Shown: piece by piece, positions 35,331 through 46,234 of the stretch
Position numbering within the stretch: position 1 is the first letter of the stretch
Layout of the letters: each line of letters starts with the position of its first letter
Assembly (NCBI RefSeq): GCF_048544455.1
Contig: NC_133526.1
Span: 6,216,001 to 6,280,000, forward strand
DNA: 64,000 nt
From: Silene latifolia
Lineage: Eukaryota; Streptophyta; Magnoliopsida; Caryophyllales; Caryophyllaceae
Direction of reading: 5' to 3'
Made by a program: the position numbers and the translations under genes
The notes under the pieces: model-generated
What the model was told of the DNA's origin: nothing
Database searches by the model: none
What the model saw: only the letters and a program-made list of their open reading frames with translations

Positions 35331-35735
35331 CGTACCAAATGAGTTTGCTGTGGTGGTTGCTCACCTCATCTCTTAACCATGAGATTAGAGAGGGGATTAT
35401 ACACTATTATCAACGGTGTACAACCCGATTTACACATTAAAAAAAAAAAAAAAAAAATCGTGGAAAAAATTGGGGATATTCATTTTAAAGGTGGTCCTAC
35501 ACTTCCCACTAGCACAAACGGTATTTTACTCTCCAAAAAAAGGCACACCAAGTTCCAATAAAGCCCGCCAATAATCCATCGCCATACACACAAAAAACCA
35601 TTAACAACCTTGTGACAAAACAATAAACAAAAAAAAAAAAAAAAAACATTAACCTTTTTAAAAAAAACCCACACAAATCCCTCAAAATACCAAGCCCTAC
35701 CGTCTCACCGCCTAAACCTTGAAAGGTGTCCAAAA
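35331..35735. other. Promoter and leader region of the PQ-loop gene
   Basis: A-rich tracts at 35439-35456 and 35626-35645 flank a short spacer. No definite TATA box was chosen. The final part should be the 5' UTR of the gene that starts at 35736. Confidence 0.4.
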
Positions 35736-38700
35736 ATGGCGGAAGATTGTTCATCACAATGTGGGAAATGGGGAATAGAGCTATTAGGGCATTGTTTATG
35801 TTTTACAAGAGAAGGAATTTCATTATCTTTGGGTTTAGTAAGCGTTGCTAGTTGGGGTGTCGCTGAAATCCCACAAATCGTCACTAATTTCAGAACTAAG
35901 TCTACTGAAGGGCTTTCTTTTGCTTTCTTGCTTACTTGGATTATTGGGTACTTTCTTGTTTTTTGAGATTTTGTTTGTTTGTTTCGTGTTTTGTTATCGT
36001 ACATCCTAACCAATGAGAATATTTGAATTGTTGCGGTACCCGGGATACCGGTATACGGAAATGTAGTGGTACACCTGCTTCGAGTAATGTGAGATTGTAA
36101 TGATTGAGTTATACAAGGGTGTCTGTGTGTAATTTGAGTTATTGGGATACATGCAGTGGTGGAGCGAGGGTTAGTTGGGGTTTTCGCCCCTCTACAATGA
36201 AAAATTTGAAACTTTTAGTTAAAAGTTTTCGATTTTTTTCTTTTAAGGTCGCTATATTGCTTTATTAATTGGGGTTGTTGGCTTATTGGCAATGAAATTT
36301 TTGATACTTTTAGCTAAAGTTTTTGATTTTTTTTTTGTAAAGGTTACTCCGTTACTAATTGGTTTAATAGTTTGTACCCCTGAGATTTTCGATCATATTT
36401 CAGCCACCTTTAGTCGAATTTGACCCAACAATGGATACATGCGAAGTCAAGAGAGGGGTATTGCTGTTTTTAATTGTATTGCTAGTAGCCTAGTATGATA
36501 TCATTGAAGGCGGTTTAATGAAATTTGAGGTGGTTTGATGATAATTTTGTTTGTCAGCTTGAATGTTCTTTGACTCATTGTGACCGCGCTTGTAATTTTG
36601 CAGTGTTGCTAAATTTTCAGTAGTTGGTTTTCTATGGATATAATTAATAGGTGTAAGTAGTTTGCTAGTGCCTATATTGCTTGCTAATTGAACATCATGA
36701 CCTCTAAAGAAAAGTAGCTTTTAAATGTTTTACTGCTGCATGTGGTGTTATGTAATGGGTAAACTGTGAACGGAAGACATACGGAGCTTTAAGGCACTTA
36801 AAAGATGGTTAGCTCTATTTGATTGTTAGATTCGTCCAGAGGTTTCCCGTTTGCTCTGTTGCAGAACCTATGGTTTAGACGTTTAGTAGATTTAATTTGT
36901 TTTTCTCAACATTAGACATGTATAAAATGATCTACACGTAGACTGAAATGCTGAAGGCATGAACGGCGTACTTTTAAGGAAATTAGAATGCTGCTTCCAA
37001 TGTTCTATGGTTTTTACTGCCTATTTGGTAGATTTGATTAGGGCAGTTGGTACTTTTTTTTGGGATTTCCTCAAATTAGGTGATTGATAAATATCCACTA
37101 AAGCAATGCATTATCTCATAAATCGAAGTAAAACAGTGAGTCTTGATGTTAAGAGCTGCAAAGGATGTCCCAACATAAAATAAAAGAGTAGTTAGCGTCT
37201 TACCTCCTTTTACTGTGTTGAAATTTTCTCACAGTGGTTGTTTTCAGTGCTTGTATACATGTATGCACATCTTGATACTGAAAATTGTAAAATAATATTG
37301 CTGAGTGTCAACTAGATACACAGAAATTTTCAACATTTGGACAAGTCATATGATAGTCCATGAGAGTGACATAAAAATCTGAACATCCTACAATGCTACT
37401 ATTTAGATTCTGGCTTTCTAATTATTGGTATCTATCCTGGAGATGCGTGGCCAGTATCTTTGATGACAGTAGTAATGAAACTCGTAGGTGAAGCGGACAA
37501 AATAATTTCCTTTTGGTTTCATTCGGATTGTTGGAGTGATTTTCCTCCCCACCTTGTAACTAATAAAGCAAAAAGGCCCTCTAATGTTATTAAGTTCCCA
37601 TATCATGAATTTGCATTCATTCTCAGTCAATTTTTATCTCGCCATAGGCTAGAATCCTGTAGGCATTGGGCCACCAGAGTATTGTTTGTTTTGATCTCGA
37701 GGTGTTAGTCTGATTCATCTTCTTAACCTTTTACAGGGACTTCTTCAACCTGTTTGGCTGCTTACTTGAACCTGCCACTGTGAGTTCTTGAGCAATTTTC
37801 ACTGCATGTTTGTCTTTTTGTCTATTTGGCATATGTTTTCTGAGTACAGTCAAACACTTTAGTTGTATTAGTTGTTGTGACCGTTGTGAGGCATCTGATT
37901 TGTGCTCTTTAAGGGAAAAATTGATGATAGTCATTTTTTATGTATTCCACACCGATTGAAGTATCCTGATTGGTTAAACTTTTAACTGGGCATCTCCTTC
38001 TGTTCCTATCTGTGTAGATGATGATGCACTACTTCTATTTGCATAGTATTTTCTGTTGCTACTTCGTCACTGGTCTATTAACAAGCCTAGAGTTAGCAGA
38101 CTTGTATATATATTATTACACGTGGTCTTGATTTTTTTTTTAATGATAATTCACAGTACTGCACTTTCCTCTCTGGTAGTTCGCTTGCCTGTTTTTCAAT
38201 CTTTAATGTGCGGATGATCTTTTGTCGATGTATAATAGTTCTCTAATTGTTGCTTTTATCATGGTGCAGCTTCCTACACAATTTTATATGGCCTTGGTAT
38301 GTGTAATCCTCATAATATATACTTCATGTCTTCCTCTTGTTGCTTTCCTCTGAATATACTGTTTTAATTTGCTGTCAATATTTTACAGTTGTACACGATT
38401 ACCACCTTGACTCTTACATTGCAATCTGTGTATTATGGCTACATCTATCCTCGACTAAAATCTGACAGGCTTTTATACAAGGTTTGTCATCTCTCATCCT
38501 TTTGTATGGTTACATATCATGATTTTTTGATTTGACATTTGATTTAGTCACTGTAATTTATGATGAGTTGCCGACCGTGTCTATTTAAGTTTGTCAATAA
38601 ATGGTCTTCCAATTGGATGACAGAGAACAAGTCCAATTGACCCCATTTTGCAAGGACAAGTATTTCCCCACTTGATATGAGAATCACAACCTGGAAATTA

Positions 38701-41700
38701 ACCAGTTTCTGTTCCCCTTTTGCGGATTTTCTCATAAAACTGTGAAACGGATAGGTGGCGCTAAATTATCTAAGTGCATTTTGGATCAATACAGTTGCTG
38801 TTTGCTGATTTAGTTGGCTAGGCTTAATTTCATATATTTCACTAAGTTAATAGACACTATTCAGCTAGAAAGTTGTTTCACTGAGTTGATAGGCATTATT
38901 CAGGATTTCAGATAGAAAGTTAAAGTATATTAAATGGTTGACGAGGTTTCTGTTTCTGAAACACTTAGTAGCTATTTGAACCTTATCTGATGGCTCGCTG
39001 TGTATAGACTATAGAGTTAAGTTAGTTGCAAATTGAACTTCCTTTATCCTTTAACATGCAAGAAATCACAATGGTCACATCCGTTGTGCACTGTACTAAA
39101 CAACTTCGTTGGGATTGAAGGCAAGATGGTTCACTTAATTTTGGCGAATTCAATACAAATTTGAGGGAATCAGTTCGCTTATTCAAGGCAATTTTGGCTG
39201 AGTCGATTCGCAAATAAAACTTTGCACGCGACGTACGATTCGATTCACGACTAGTAGACTACTGCGGGAATCCGGCTAATAGCATCAAACCGGGTTGTTA
39301 ACTTTATCTGTTTTGTGTAAATGGTACCGGAAGTAGCAAAATATGCAATATTTCTAATGTTCCTCTGTTCTGCAGAATGGAAAGCCTATTCAGAGCCAGT
39401 CTGAGACAGTAGAACATTACAATCAAGACGACAATCTTAGCGGAGACAATCCCATTAATGGCAGACAAGGCCAAATACCAATTTCTAATATGACTCAGAG
39501 CAGCAGTTCTATGAGTTCACCAATTCCACTTCCACCTTTTCCACGCAGTCATTCTGCTGACCAGGATTCATTTTACTTGTAATATCTCCATCTCCTTTAG
39601 AAGATTTTGTTCTATCTCTGTTGCCTGCACATAATTTATGGGCATCTAAGTTTCAAAGTCTGGAGCTTTTGTGAGGCTCAAGTGTGTAATCTTTCATGCC
39701 TTCTTACTTAGTACATAAAATTTTGATTATTCGTGTTTGATTGGTAGGGTCAAGAGTGTTCACTCCTACATGGAATGTCGATTAGAACACTTCTAACCTC
39801 TATAATAACACTAATTCCAGTATAAAGGTTACAGAGTGCTCGACTGCTATATTTAATTTATACAGTGTTTCTTTTTCATTGGCTCTCGAGTAGCTTTTAC
39901 CATTCCTGGTGTATAGTGAAAAGTAATTTGCATTTAGAATGGGGTGTCAACCTCATTTCCCCCCCCGGATCTTATGTTCATTTTTTCAGTATTTTTTTTT
40001 TGTTCGAACCCTTTTCGTTTTTTTTTTCTTTTTTTTTTCAATTTGCATTTGTTTTAATACTTAAAATGTTCAGCAGGACCTTTTTACATTGAGTTTTCTT
40101 CTCACATATTTCCCTTTTAAATCTTTTGTTAAAATGTTCCAGCACTAGTTTTGCCTGTTTTCCTCACTAGTATTCCCACCCCCGAGAAAAGAATATTCTG
40201 GTACTCTCCATAGTAGGCAGTAGCTCATAGAGTACGACTTGTTCAAAATTGCGTATCTAAGTGTTATAGAATGTCTTATTGCAATCTGCTCCTGGATATT
40301 TTTGCTGAACTTCAGAACGGTTTGGTGGTTGGGATGTAAGCAGCCTTATGTATATGACCCATGATGTAGAGAATCGCATTGACAGCAACTCACATTAAAA
40401 GGAACTCCAATGAGTTCAGTGGTTCGTTTTGGTTTATTTCTTCAAAATTTGGAACCAAAGAATACCGAGGCTTTGGATCGGAATAGAACATTCCTATGTT
40501 TTGTTTTGCTGGTAAAATGTTGTATACTTGGTGAAAACTCCTTGCTTGTTATGTTTGTTAATATGTATTCTACTTCTATCAGGTCAGCCAGATCTCTTTC
40601 TACAAGTCATACACCAACGAGAAGCTCATTTCTCGCTCCAAGGAGAGGTCCTATGCTAGAAGATGTTACAGATTCTTTTGAAGCGCCCTTGCTTGGCGGG
40701 TCTTTGCCTACTGGAATTATTCATCCTTCAAAAACAAAAAATCTATGTTGTGTGGTGAGCTACAAGCTTTCATTTGTTCCGCTTTAACTTAAGGCCTATT
40801 ATTCTTATGTTTTGACGGTATGGCCTATGTCTTACTCTTCAGGTGTCTGCTGTCACTTTTATACTTGGAACACTAAATTTAACTTCCTCAAAGGTTACAA
40901 GGCATGGTTTGATTTTTGATCTTTCAGAAACGAGAGCAAAAGGATATGAGAGTAGAAAGCTTTTGCAGGTGAGCTTATTGTTTACTTATATGAACGTCAT
41001 GTACTTGATTTTACAAGCTTACCTTTATATTGATCAGTTGCTGTGATCATTATCAGTGTAAGATTTTCCAACTGGTACAAGTTTACTCTGTACAGACGTA
41101 CAATTATAGTGAATTATATTTCTTTAATCTTCTTGCTTAGTGGGAAACGACATCTAAACAAGCTTGACATGGCTTATCATAAGCAAAACATACTAATGCA
41201 GTAATACAAAGTCATACTAAAAATTGTTGGAATAGGCTTTGTATTGCGGTCCGCTCCTTTTGAGCCGGAATGGATGTGTAATTGTGTACCCTTCCGTCTC
41301 ACGTTACGAATGCAAGCTTTGTATCAAAATAATAGCAAGGGATCACACACTACCACAAGCTGCCAAGGGGCGTGTGTATATGTCGGAATTTCTATTCTAG
41401 TTCCATGAGACAGCACAATTAATAAAGGAAAGATCAAAGATCGCATTGACGCCTCTAATTTTGAGAATGCAATGAGCTTCACGAAGCTAGAAATGGAAAA
41501 TGAATTTGATTCACTAGCACTTCTAAAGAGAGTAATTTGATTTTACAATATTATTGCCATTAAACGATGAGTATGCAGAATAACCCATCTGGATCTAAGA
41601 AGCTGAAAATTAAGAAGAAATTAGTGTAAAAGGCTTCCAGACGACCACGCAAAGAGATTCCGTCAAAAATGCCTCGGAAATCACAATCTAGAATGAAAAT

Positions 41701-43045
41701 AAAAACTTAACTGCATTAAACTAAAGACTAAGCTTTGGACTGTGCTGGAAGTCGTACTTTGCCTATTTGCGGTTATTTATTATCCTGTTATTTGAATTTA
41801 GTTTTTAAATGCTTTTCTCATCTATCATCTCCTTCTATTTACTTTTAATCAAGGGTATATTATGACTCTTTTGGCATTTCATGTTAGCTGGCCCATCGTA
41901 TTTTGGTACCCACGTTATTATCGCTGTTGCTGCCGGGGTTCTTACGTTAATGTAGATGTAGATGTAGCTGTAACTGGTGCTATATGCCCTTCTCAGCACT
42001 GGTGACTTCTGAGATGTGTTAAGCACATTATGTCATTATCGTAGCGAGATATCTCATGTTGTTAATGACCACATATTTTCAGGTGAATCAGATGATAAAT
42101 TCAGATGCTGTAGGACATGCTACCGTAGGTACATACCTCGGCTGGGCTATGGCGGCTATTTACATGGGAGGCCGACTCCCACAAATTTGGCTGAATGTAT
42201 GTTTTTCTTGCAACATGTATACTTTTACATTGTTTGCCACCCCTCTACTGATAAAATACGCCTTCTGCTCTGATAAGATCTTAGTAACATTCTGATACTT
42301 TCATCAATTCTGAACTTGCAGATGAGAAGGGGACATGTCGATGTGAGTATGCATATAACAGGCCTCATTTTCATCTTGGCAACAAGAATTTACCGATCAA
42401 TATCTTGTTAACTTTCTGTTGCAGGGTCTTAATCCATTTATGTTTATTTTTGCGTTACTGGGAAATACAACATATGTGGCCAGGTAATAATGAACTGCGA
42501 TATGTTTTAAATCGTGTTTTGTGTATTTCAAATAATCTTCTCACTCCTACATCATCTGACTGTTTCTCTCACAGCATACTCGTGAATAGCCTAGATTGGT
42601 TAAAGATAATGCCAAACTTGCCATGGCTGGTGGATGCAGGGGGGTGTGCGCTCCTTGACACATTTGTATCCTTTTGTCACCCGTGCAGTTGGTTGTACTC
42701 ACTCCATCCCATTTATACTGTCGCCTTCGACGTTTTGTGTATAACTTGATACATACTTGGGAAGATTCATGGCCCAAGTTGACCATCAAAGTCAATAAAT
42801 AAGGGATTGTAAATGGGATGGAGGTAGTTTAAGTATTACTAAATATTTGATCTTTAAATGTCTCACTTTGAAAAACCGAGTCCAATTCTTGAGAAATAGG
42901 ATTGGTAACGCAAAAAAAAAAAAAAAAAAAAAAATACTCTCTTTTTCCATTGTTGGTTCCTTAATCTCTTTAATAGATACTGCTACAGTTCATATACTTT
43001 TATTATTGGCAATCCAAACATCTCTCCAGTTTTCGCCAAGAGTGA
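35736..43045 (+). CDS. PQ-loop repeat membrane protein, vacuolar/lysosomal cationic amino-acid exporter type (12 exons)
   Basis: Exons: 35736-35947, 37737-37779, 38270-38296, 38389-38481, 39376-39578, 40583-40754, 40843-40968, 42083-42196, 42322-42342, 42425-42483, 42575-42665, 42977-43045. They total 1230 nt, 409 aa, in continuous phase. Two PQ-loop repeats are visible: WGVAEIPQIV (PQ at residues 46-47) and GGRLPQIW (residues 325-326), each within hydrophobic helices; about seven membrane spans are expected. A long polar Ser/Thr-rich loop (about residues 125-245) separates them. The family includes yeast Ypq and animal PQLC2, which export Arg/Lys/His from vacuole or lysosome; the plant substrate is not known from sequence. 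Exons 3 and 9 are microexons (27 and 21 nt). Intron 11 is U12-type. Confidence 0.9.
42666..42976 (+). other. U12-type GT-AG intron (PQ-loop gene intron 11)
   Basis: The donor GTATCCTTTT (42666-42675) matches the U12 consensus exactly. The branch element TTCCTTAAT (42957-42965) also matches, and its adenosine at 42964 lies 12 nt before the acceptor AG (42975-42976). The join gives LLDTF-ILLQFIYFYYW, the expected last transmembrane segment. Confidence 0.88.
42698..42824. mobile_element. Stowaway MITE inside the U12 intron of the PQ-loop gene
   Basis: CTCACTCCATCCCATTTA at the left is mirrored by TAAATGGGATGGAGG at the right, with TA on both sides (42696-42697, 42825-42826). It is about 127 bp, starting 23 nt after the donor consensus. 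An A run follows at 42911-42933. Confidence 0.75.
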
Positions 43046-44298
43046 GATTTATATACGACAAAGAGTATTCGTAACTTGATTCCAAAGGTATGTTTCTTGA
43101 TTATTTTTTATGCCTTGTATGCTTGGTCTTTACAAATTGGTGAATTATACCTGTCAAAATAAGTTCGTACGAACATAGGAAAATGGATTTGGAAAAAAAA
43201 AAACACCGAGACTCCCTTCCACACCGACTAGGTCCTCCTTCATTTATAATACGGAGTAGTAGTTTCTGTATTTTGCTATCTAGTTTTCTCCGGATTCAAG
43301 CTCTCTTTTAAGTTTTAGTATCGGTACATTTCAGGGATTTGAACTTCAAAAATTTGTCGAACTAATTAATCTCCGTCATTTGATCTTTAAGTACTCGCAA
43401 GAGTCACAACGGATCTCTCTTTTTCAAGACAAATGCATTTGTTTCTAAGTTTTGAAATAAATCTGGGGGTTCTTAGGGTATTATTAATCATTCTGATCTG
43501 AATTTGACAGGAAATTGTATCAATTCCGGAATTTTGCAGTGATGCGTTTGCTGGGTCAATTCTTCCAACAATTATTGCAACCATCGGTCACATTTTGTAG
43601 TCGCTAGTCGTTACACCCTCTAATTTTAGTCGTTTAGGCTTATTAATGTCGAGCAACTGTAATTCGTTTTATTTTGTTTCAAAAGAAGCAATAAAGAAAT
43701 ATTTTTTGTGTTATCAGTTCAGGTCGTATTTGATTCACAACAATTCATGGACTATACAACCAGATGTATATGTTGTACGGTGTAGAACCTGAGATTTTTG
43801 TCAAAGTATCCGAGCTTTATATTAAAGAATATGAGCTTTATTAGAAAGTATTGACTTCATTCATTTACACATTAAAAACATGAAATTTAAATTAAATTTC
43901 GCTGGAAAAGAATACATATATAGTTCTAATTTATATCTTGGTTGTCACGCTTGTACATAACCTGATGTATAATCCTATTTGTGGATTCACAAGCCCCATC
44001 TTCATATCAAGGGCAACACATTATGTTCGTTCTTTTTTTTTTTGACAGCTATGTTCGTTCTTGAGCCGTACAAAAAAAAAAAAAAAAAAGAGAAAATGTT
44101 CTTGTTTGTTGTAAATACTTAGAAGTGATCAAATGCGAGTTTGGGCCGGATATGAGCTTGATTCACATTAAATATTTGGCGCAAGGGAGTTAGCGAGCCG
44201 GATGAACCAGGTTTAATGAACAGGATGAATCATGAACCCGAATACACTCTGTATTCTTATCAACACATTCTTGCTTCATTTGTCTCTATATTTTTTTT
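43046..44298. other. 3' UTR of the PQ-loop gene and spacer
   Basis: The first 600 bp likely include the 3' UTR; AATAAAG at about 43690 is a possible polyadenylation signal. The stretch 43750-43990 holds a repeat with TATACAACCAGATGTA and GATGTATAATCC, related to 2740-2850. No additional gene is visible. Confidence 0.4.
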
Positions 44299-44739
44299 AG
44301 GGATATTCTCTCGTGTACCCCTGAACTTTTTCGTTTTCTATGGTGTACCCCTCGTTTTTCGCAAAAAAAACTTTGACCGACAATAATTCTATGTTACGAG
44401 TTCAGAAAACGGTAATTTTTTTTTTAAACCAATTATCTCGTCAAGGCCTTCAATTTAAAAAAAAATTCACCGTTTTTTAAACTTGTAGCCGGTAGTTATG
44501 GTTAGTCAAACATTTTTTAACGAATAAACTTTGACCGACCATAATTCCCGACTACGAGTTGAGACGTCGGTGAATTTTTTTTTAAACGGAAGACCTCTTA
44601 AAGACGACCAATTTGGAAAAAAAATTTATCGTATTCTGAACTTGTAGCCAAGAGTTATTGAATGTCAGTTTTTTTGCATGGAAAGAGGGGTATATCATAG
44701 AAAATGAAAAAGTTGAGGGGTACACGAGAGAATATCCCT
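44299..44739. mobile_element. Mutator-like MITE with long terminal inverted repeats
   Basis: The first roughly 45 bp (AGGGATATTCTCTCGTGTAC..., 44299-44345) return as a nearly identical inverted copy at 44694-44739. Outer flanks are T runs on both sides, which could be a 7-9 bp duplication but are low complexity. Inside, CTTTGACCGACAATAATTC is repeated in direct orientation. The long TIR suggests Mutator ancestry. It ends 334 bp before the small heat shock gene. Confidence 0.65.
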
Positions 44740-44915
44740 TTTTTTACCTTTGATAAAAATTATCATAAGAAAAAAGTAAGCAATTGATTGAAACAGAAGG
44801 AGTTAAAAGTAGAAGGATGTCATAATCAATACCATTATCTTATCATACAACCTGACCAAGCAACTACTAGAACTATCAAGACATTCACTTGGGTTGAAAA
44901 GGAGAAGAATTGTCA

Positions 44916-44925
44916 AGAACATTCA
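44916..44925. promoter_or_regulatory. Heat shock element
   Basis: AGAACATTCA fits the HSE core nGAAnnTTCn. A weaker flanking unit (GTC in place of TTC) lies 5 bp upstream. It is 32 bp before the TATA box of a small heat shock protein gene, a typical spacing for heat shock factor binding. Confidence 0.65.
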
Positions 44926-44956
44926 GGGCTATACATGCAACATCCATAACCTCCTC

Positions 44957-44964
44957 TATATATA
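44957..44964 (+). promoter_or_regulatory. TATA box of the small heat shock protein gene
   Basis: TATATATA in the context CCTCTATATATAC, 110 bp before the ATG. Transcription would start near 44990, leaving a leader of about 85 nt. Confidence 0.6.
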
Positions 44965-45073
44965 CTTGTGCAAATTAACTTAGGATTATGTATTACATAC
45001 TTCTAATATTCAATAACCACCAAATTTACATAAAAAATACAAAAATACTTGTATAAGACGATTTTACACAAAT

Positions 45074-45517
45074 ATGTCAGCGGTGAACAACTTAGTAGAC
45101 AACTTAAAGAACATGTCTCTTGATAAGTGGGACCCAATGTATTGGGCCACACAAGCATGTCCAGTATTGAACAGCCCAGTGGACTGGAAAGAAACCGAAA
45201 AGGCCCATATCTTCATGGTTGATCTCCCTGGGGTGAACAAAGAAGAGGTTAAGGTAGAGGTTGATCAAGAAAGAGTCCTTGAAATTAGTGGGGATAGAGG
45301 TGGAGTTACTAATCATGAGGAATCGGCTAATGATGGCGGTGTGTGGCACCGTGTTGAGAGGGCTAGGGGTAAGTTCTTGAGAAGGTTTCGATTGCCGGAG
45401 AATGCTAAGGTTGATGAGGTTAAGGCTGAGATGGAGAATGGTGTGCTTAAGGTAGTTGTTCCTAAGCAGGAGGTTAAGAAGGTTGAAAGGAAGGTTGTTG
45501 AAATTGAGGAGAAGTGA
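45074..45517 (+). CDS. Small heat shock protein (alpha-crystallin domain), cytosolic type
   Basis: A single-exon 147 aa protein of about 17 kDa. The alpha-crystallin domain spans about residues 38-130: [57 protein letters not shown] and the hallmark [13 protein letters not shown] triplet near the C-terminus may serve as the I/V-x-I oligomer contact. There is no transit peptide, signal peptide or C-terminal SKL, so a cytosolic or nuclear location is likely. Such proteins bind unfolding proteins without ATP and hand them to Hsp70. The intronless layout, HSE and TATA box imply heat induction. The N-terminal arm is not clearly class I or class II, so no class symbol is given. Confidence 0.92.
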   Translation: MSAVNNLVDNLKNMSLDKWDPMYWATQACPVLNSPVDWKETEKAHIFMVDLPGVNKEEVKVEVDQERVLEISGDRGGVTNHEESANDGGVWHRVERARGKFLRRFRLPENAKVDEVKAEMENGVLKVVVPKQEVKKVERKVVEIEEK

Positions 45518-46234
45518 GGTTTATGTTTTACTCATTAGAGGAAAATATTAATGTGTGTTTGAATAAAAAATAAAAAAAGTTTGTATCATTGTATGAAATT
45601 TCTCGTGTGATAATATTAGTACCATATTATTTTACTATTAAAAACTCGTGTTATATTATGTTCTGAAATACTATTATTTGTGAATTTTATGGTTTTTTTA
45701 AATAAAGGTAAGAATTTCCTATATTTCGTGTATGTAATATTGAGTTGAGCAAAATAATTTACTAAACTTTATAAATTCAATAATGTAATTCAATATGAAT
45801 TATAAGGCGATATGTTAAGGAACACCGATATAAGTCGCTGTATCCACCACGGCGATATGTCAAGGAACACCTGAACTAATCTGTTGGGGAATGATCAAAT
45901 GCAGTCATGCAGCTGAAAGTTAATTGAACTGTTTCAGCACAGAATGATGCAAGATTCAATGGTTCCATTTTGTAGTAAAAGCAATCATTCATTCATAAAA
46001 TACAATTCGAGTTTCAACAAAATCGTTTTACACATGCAAAATAGTATAATGACATAATTACATCATAATAAACACAATTTAAATGGAAATCAATCTTTAA
46101 CTATAAATGTTCATATCAAAGTTCCACACACTAAGTAGTCCGTCTCACAGAATATCAAGGACAACCTTCGGCTTATTACTGATATTGCCTTTCTGGAGAG
46201 GATCAACTGTAAGAAAACATACAAGCAATGGAGC
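45518..46234. other. Shared 3' ends of the sHSP and chitinase-like genes (convergent)
   Basis: The two genes face each other. AATAAAAAATAAA at about 45563 is a likely polyadenylation signal for the heat shock gene. The segment 45950-46234 probably holds the chitinase-like gene's 3' UTR on the minus strand. A short direct repeat (GGCGATATGT with AAGGAACACC) occurs twice at about 45806-45870. Confidence 0.5.

Noticed and set aside
42405-42749. 114 aa plus-strand ORF as an independent protein
   Set aside because: It mixes PQ-loop gene exons 10 and 11 in a wrong frame with introns.
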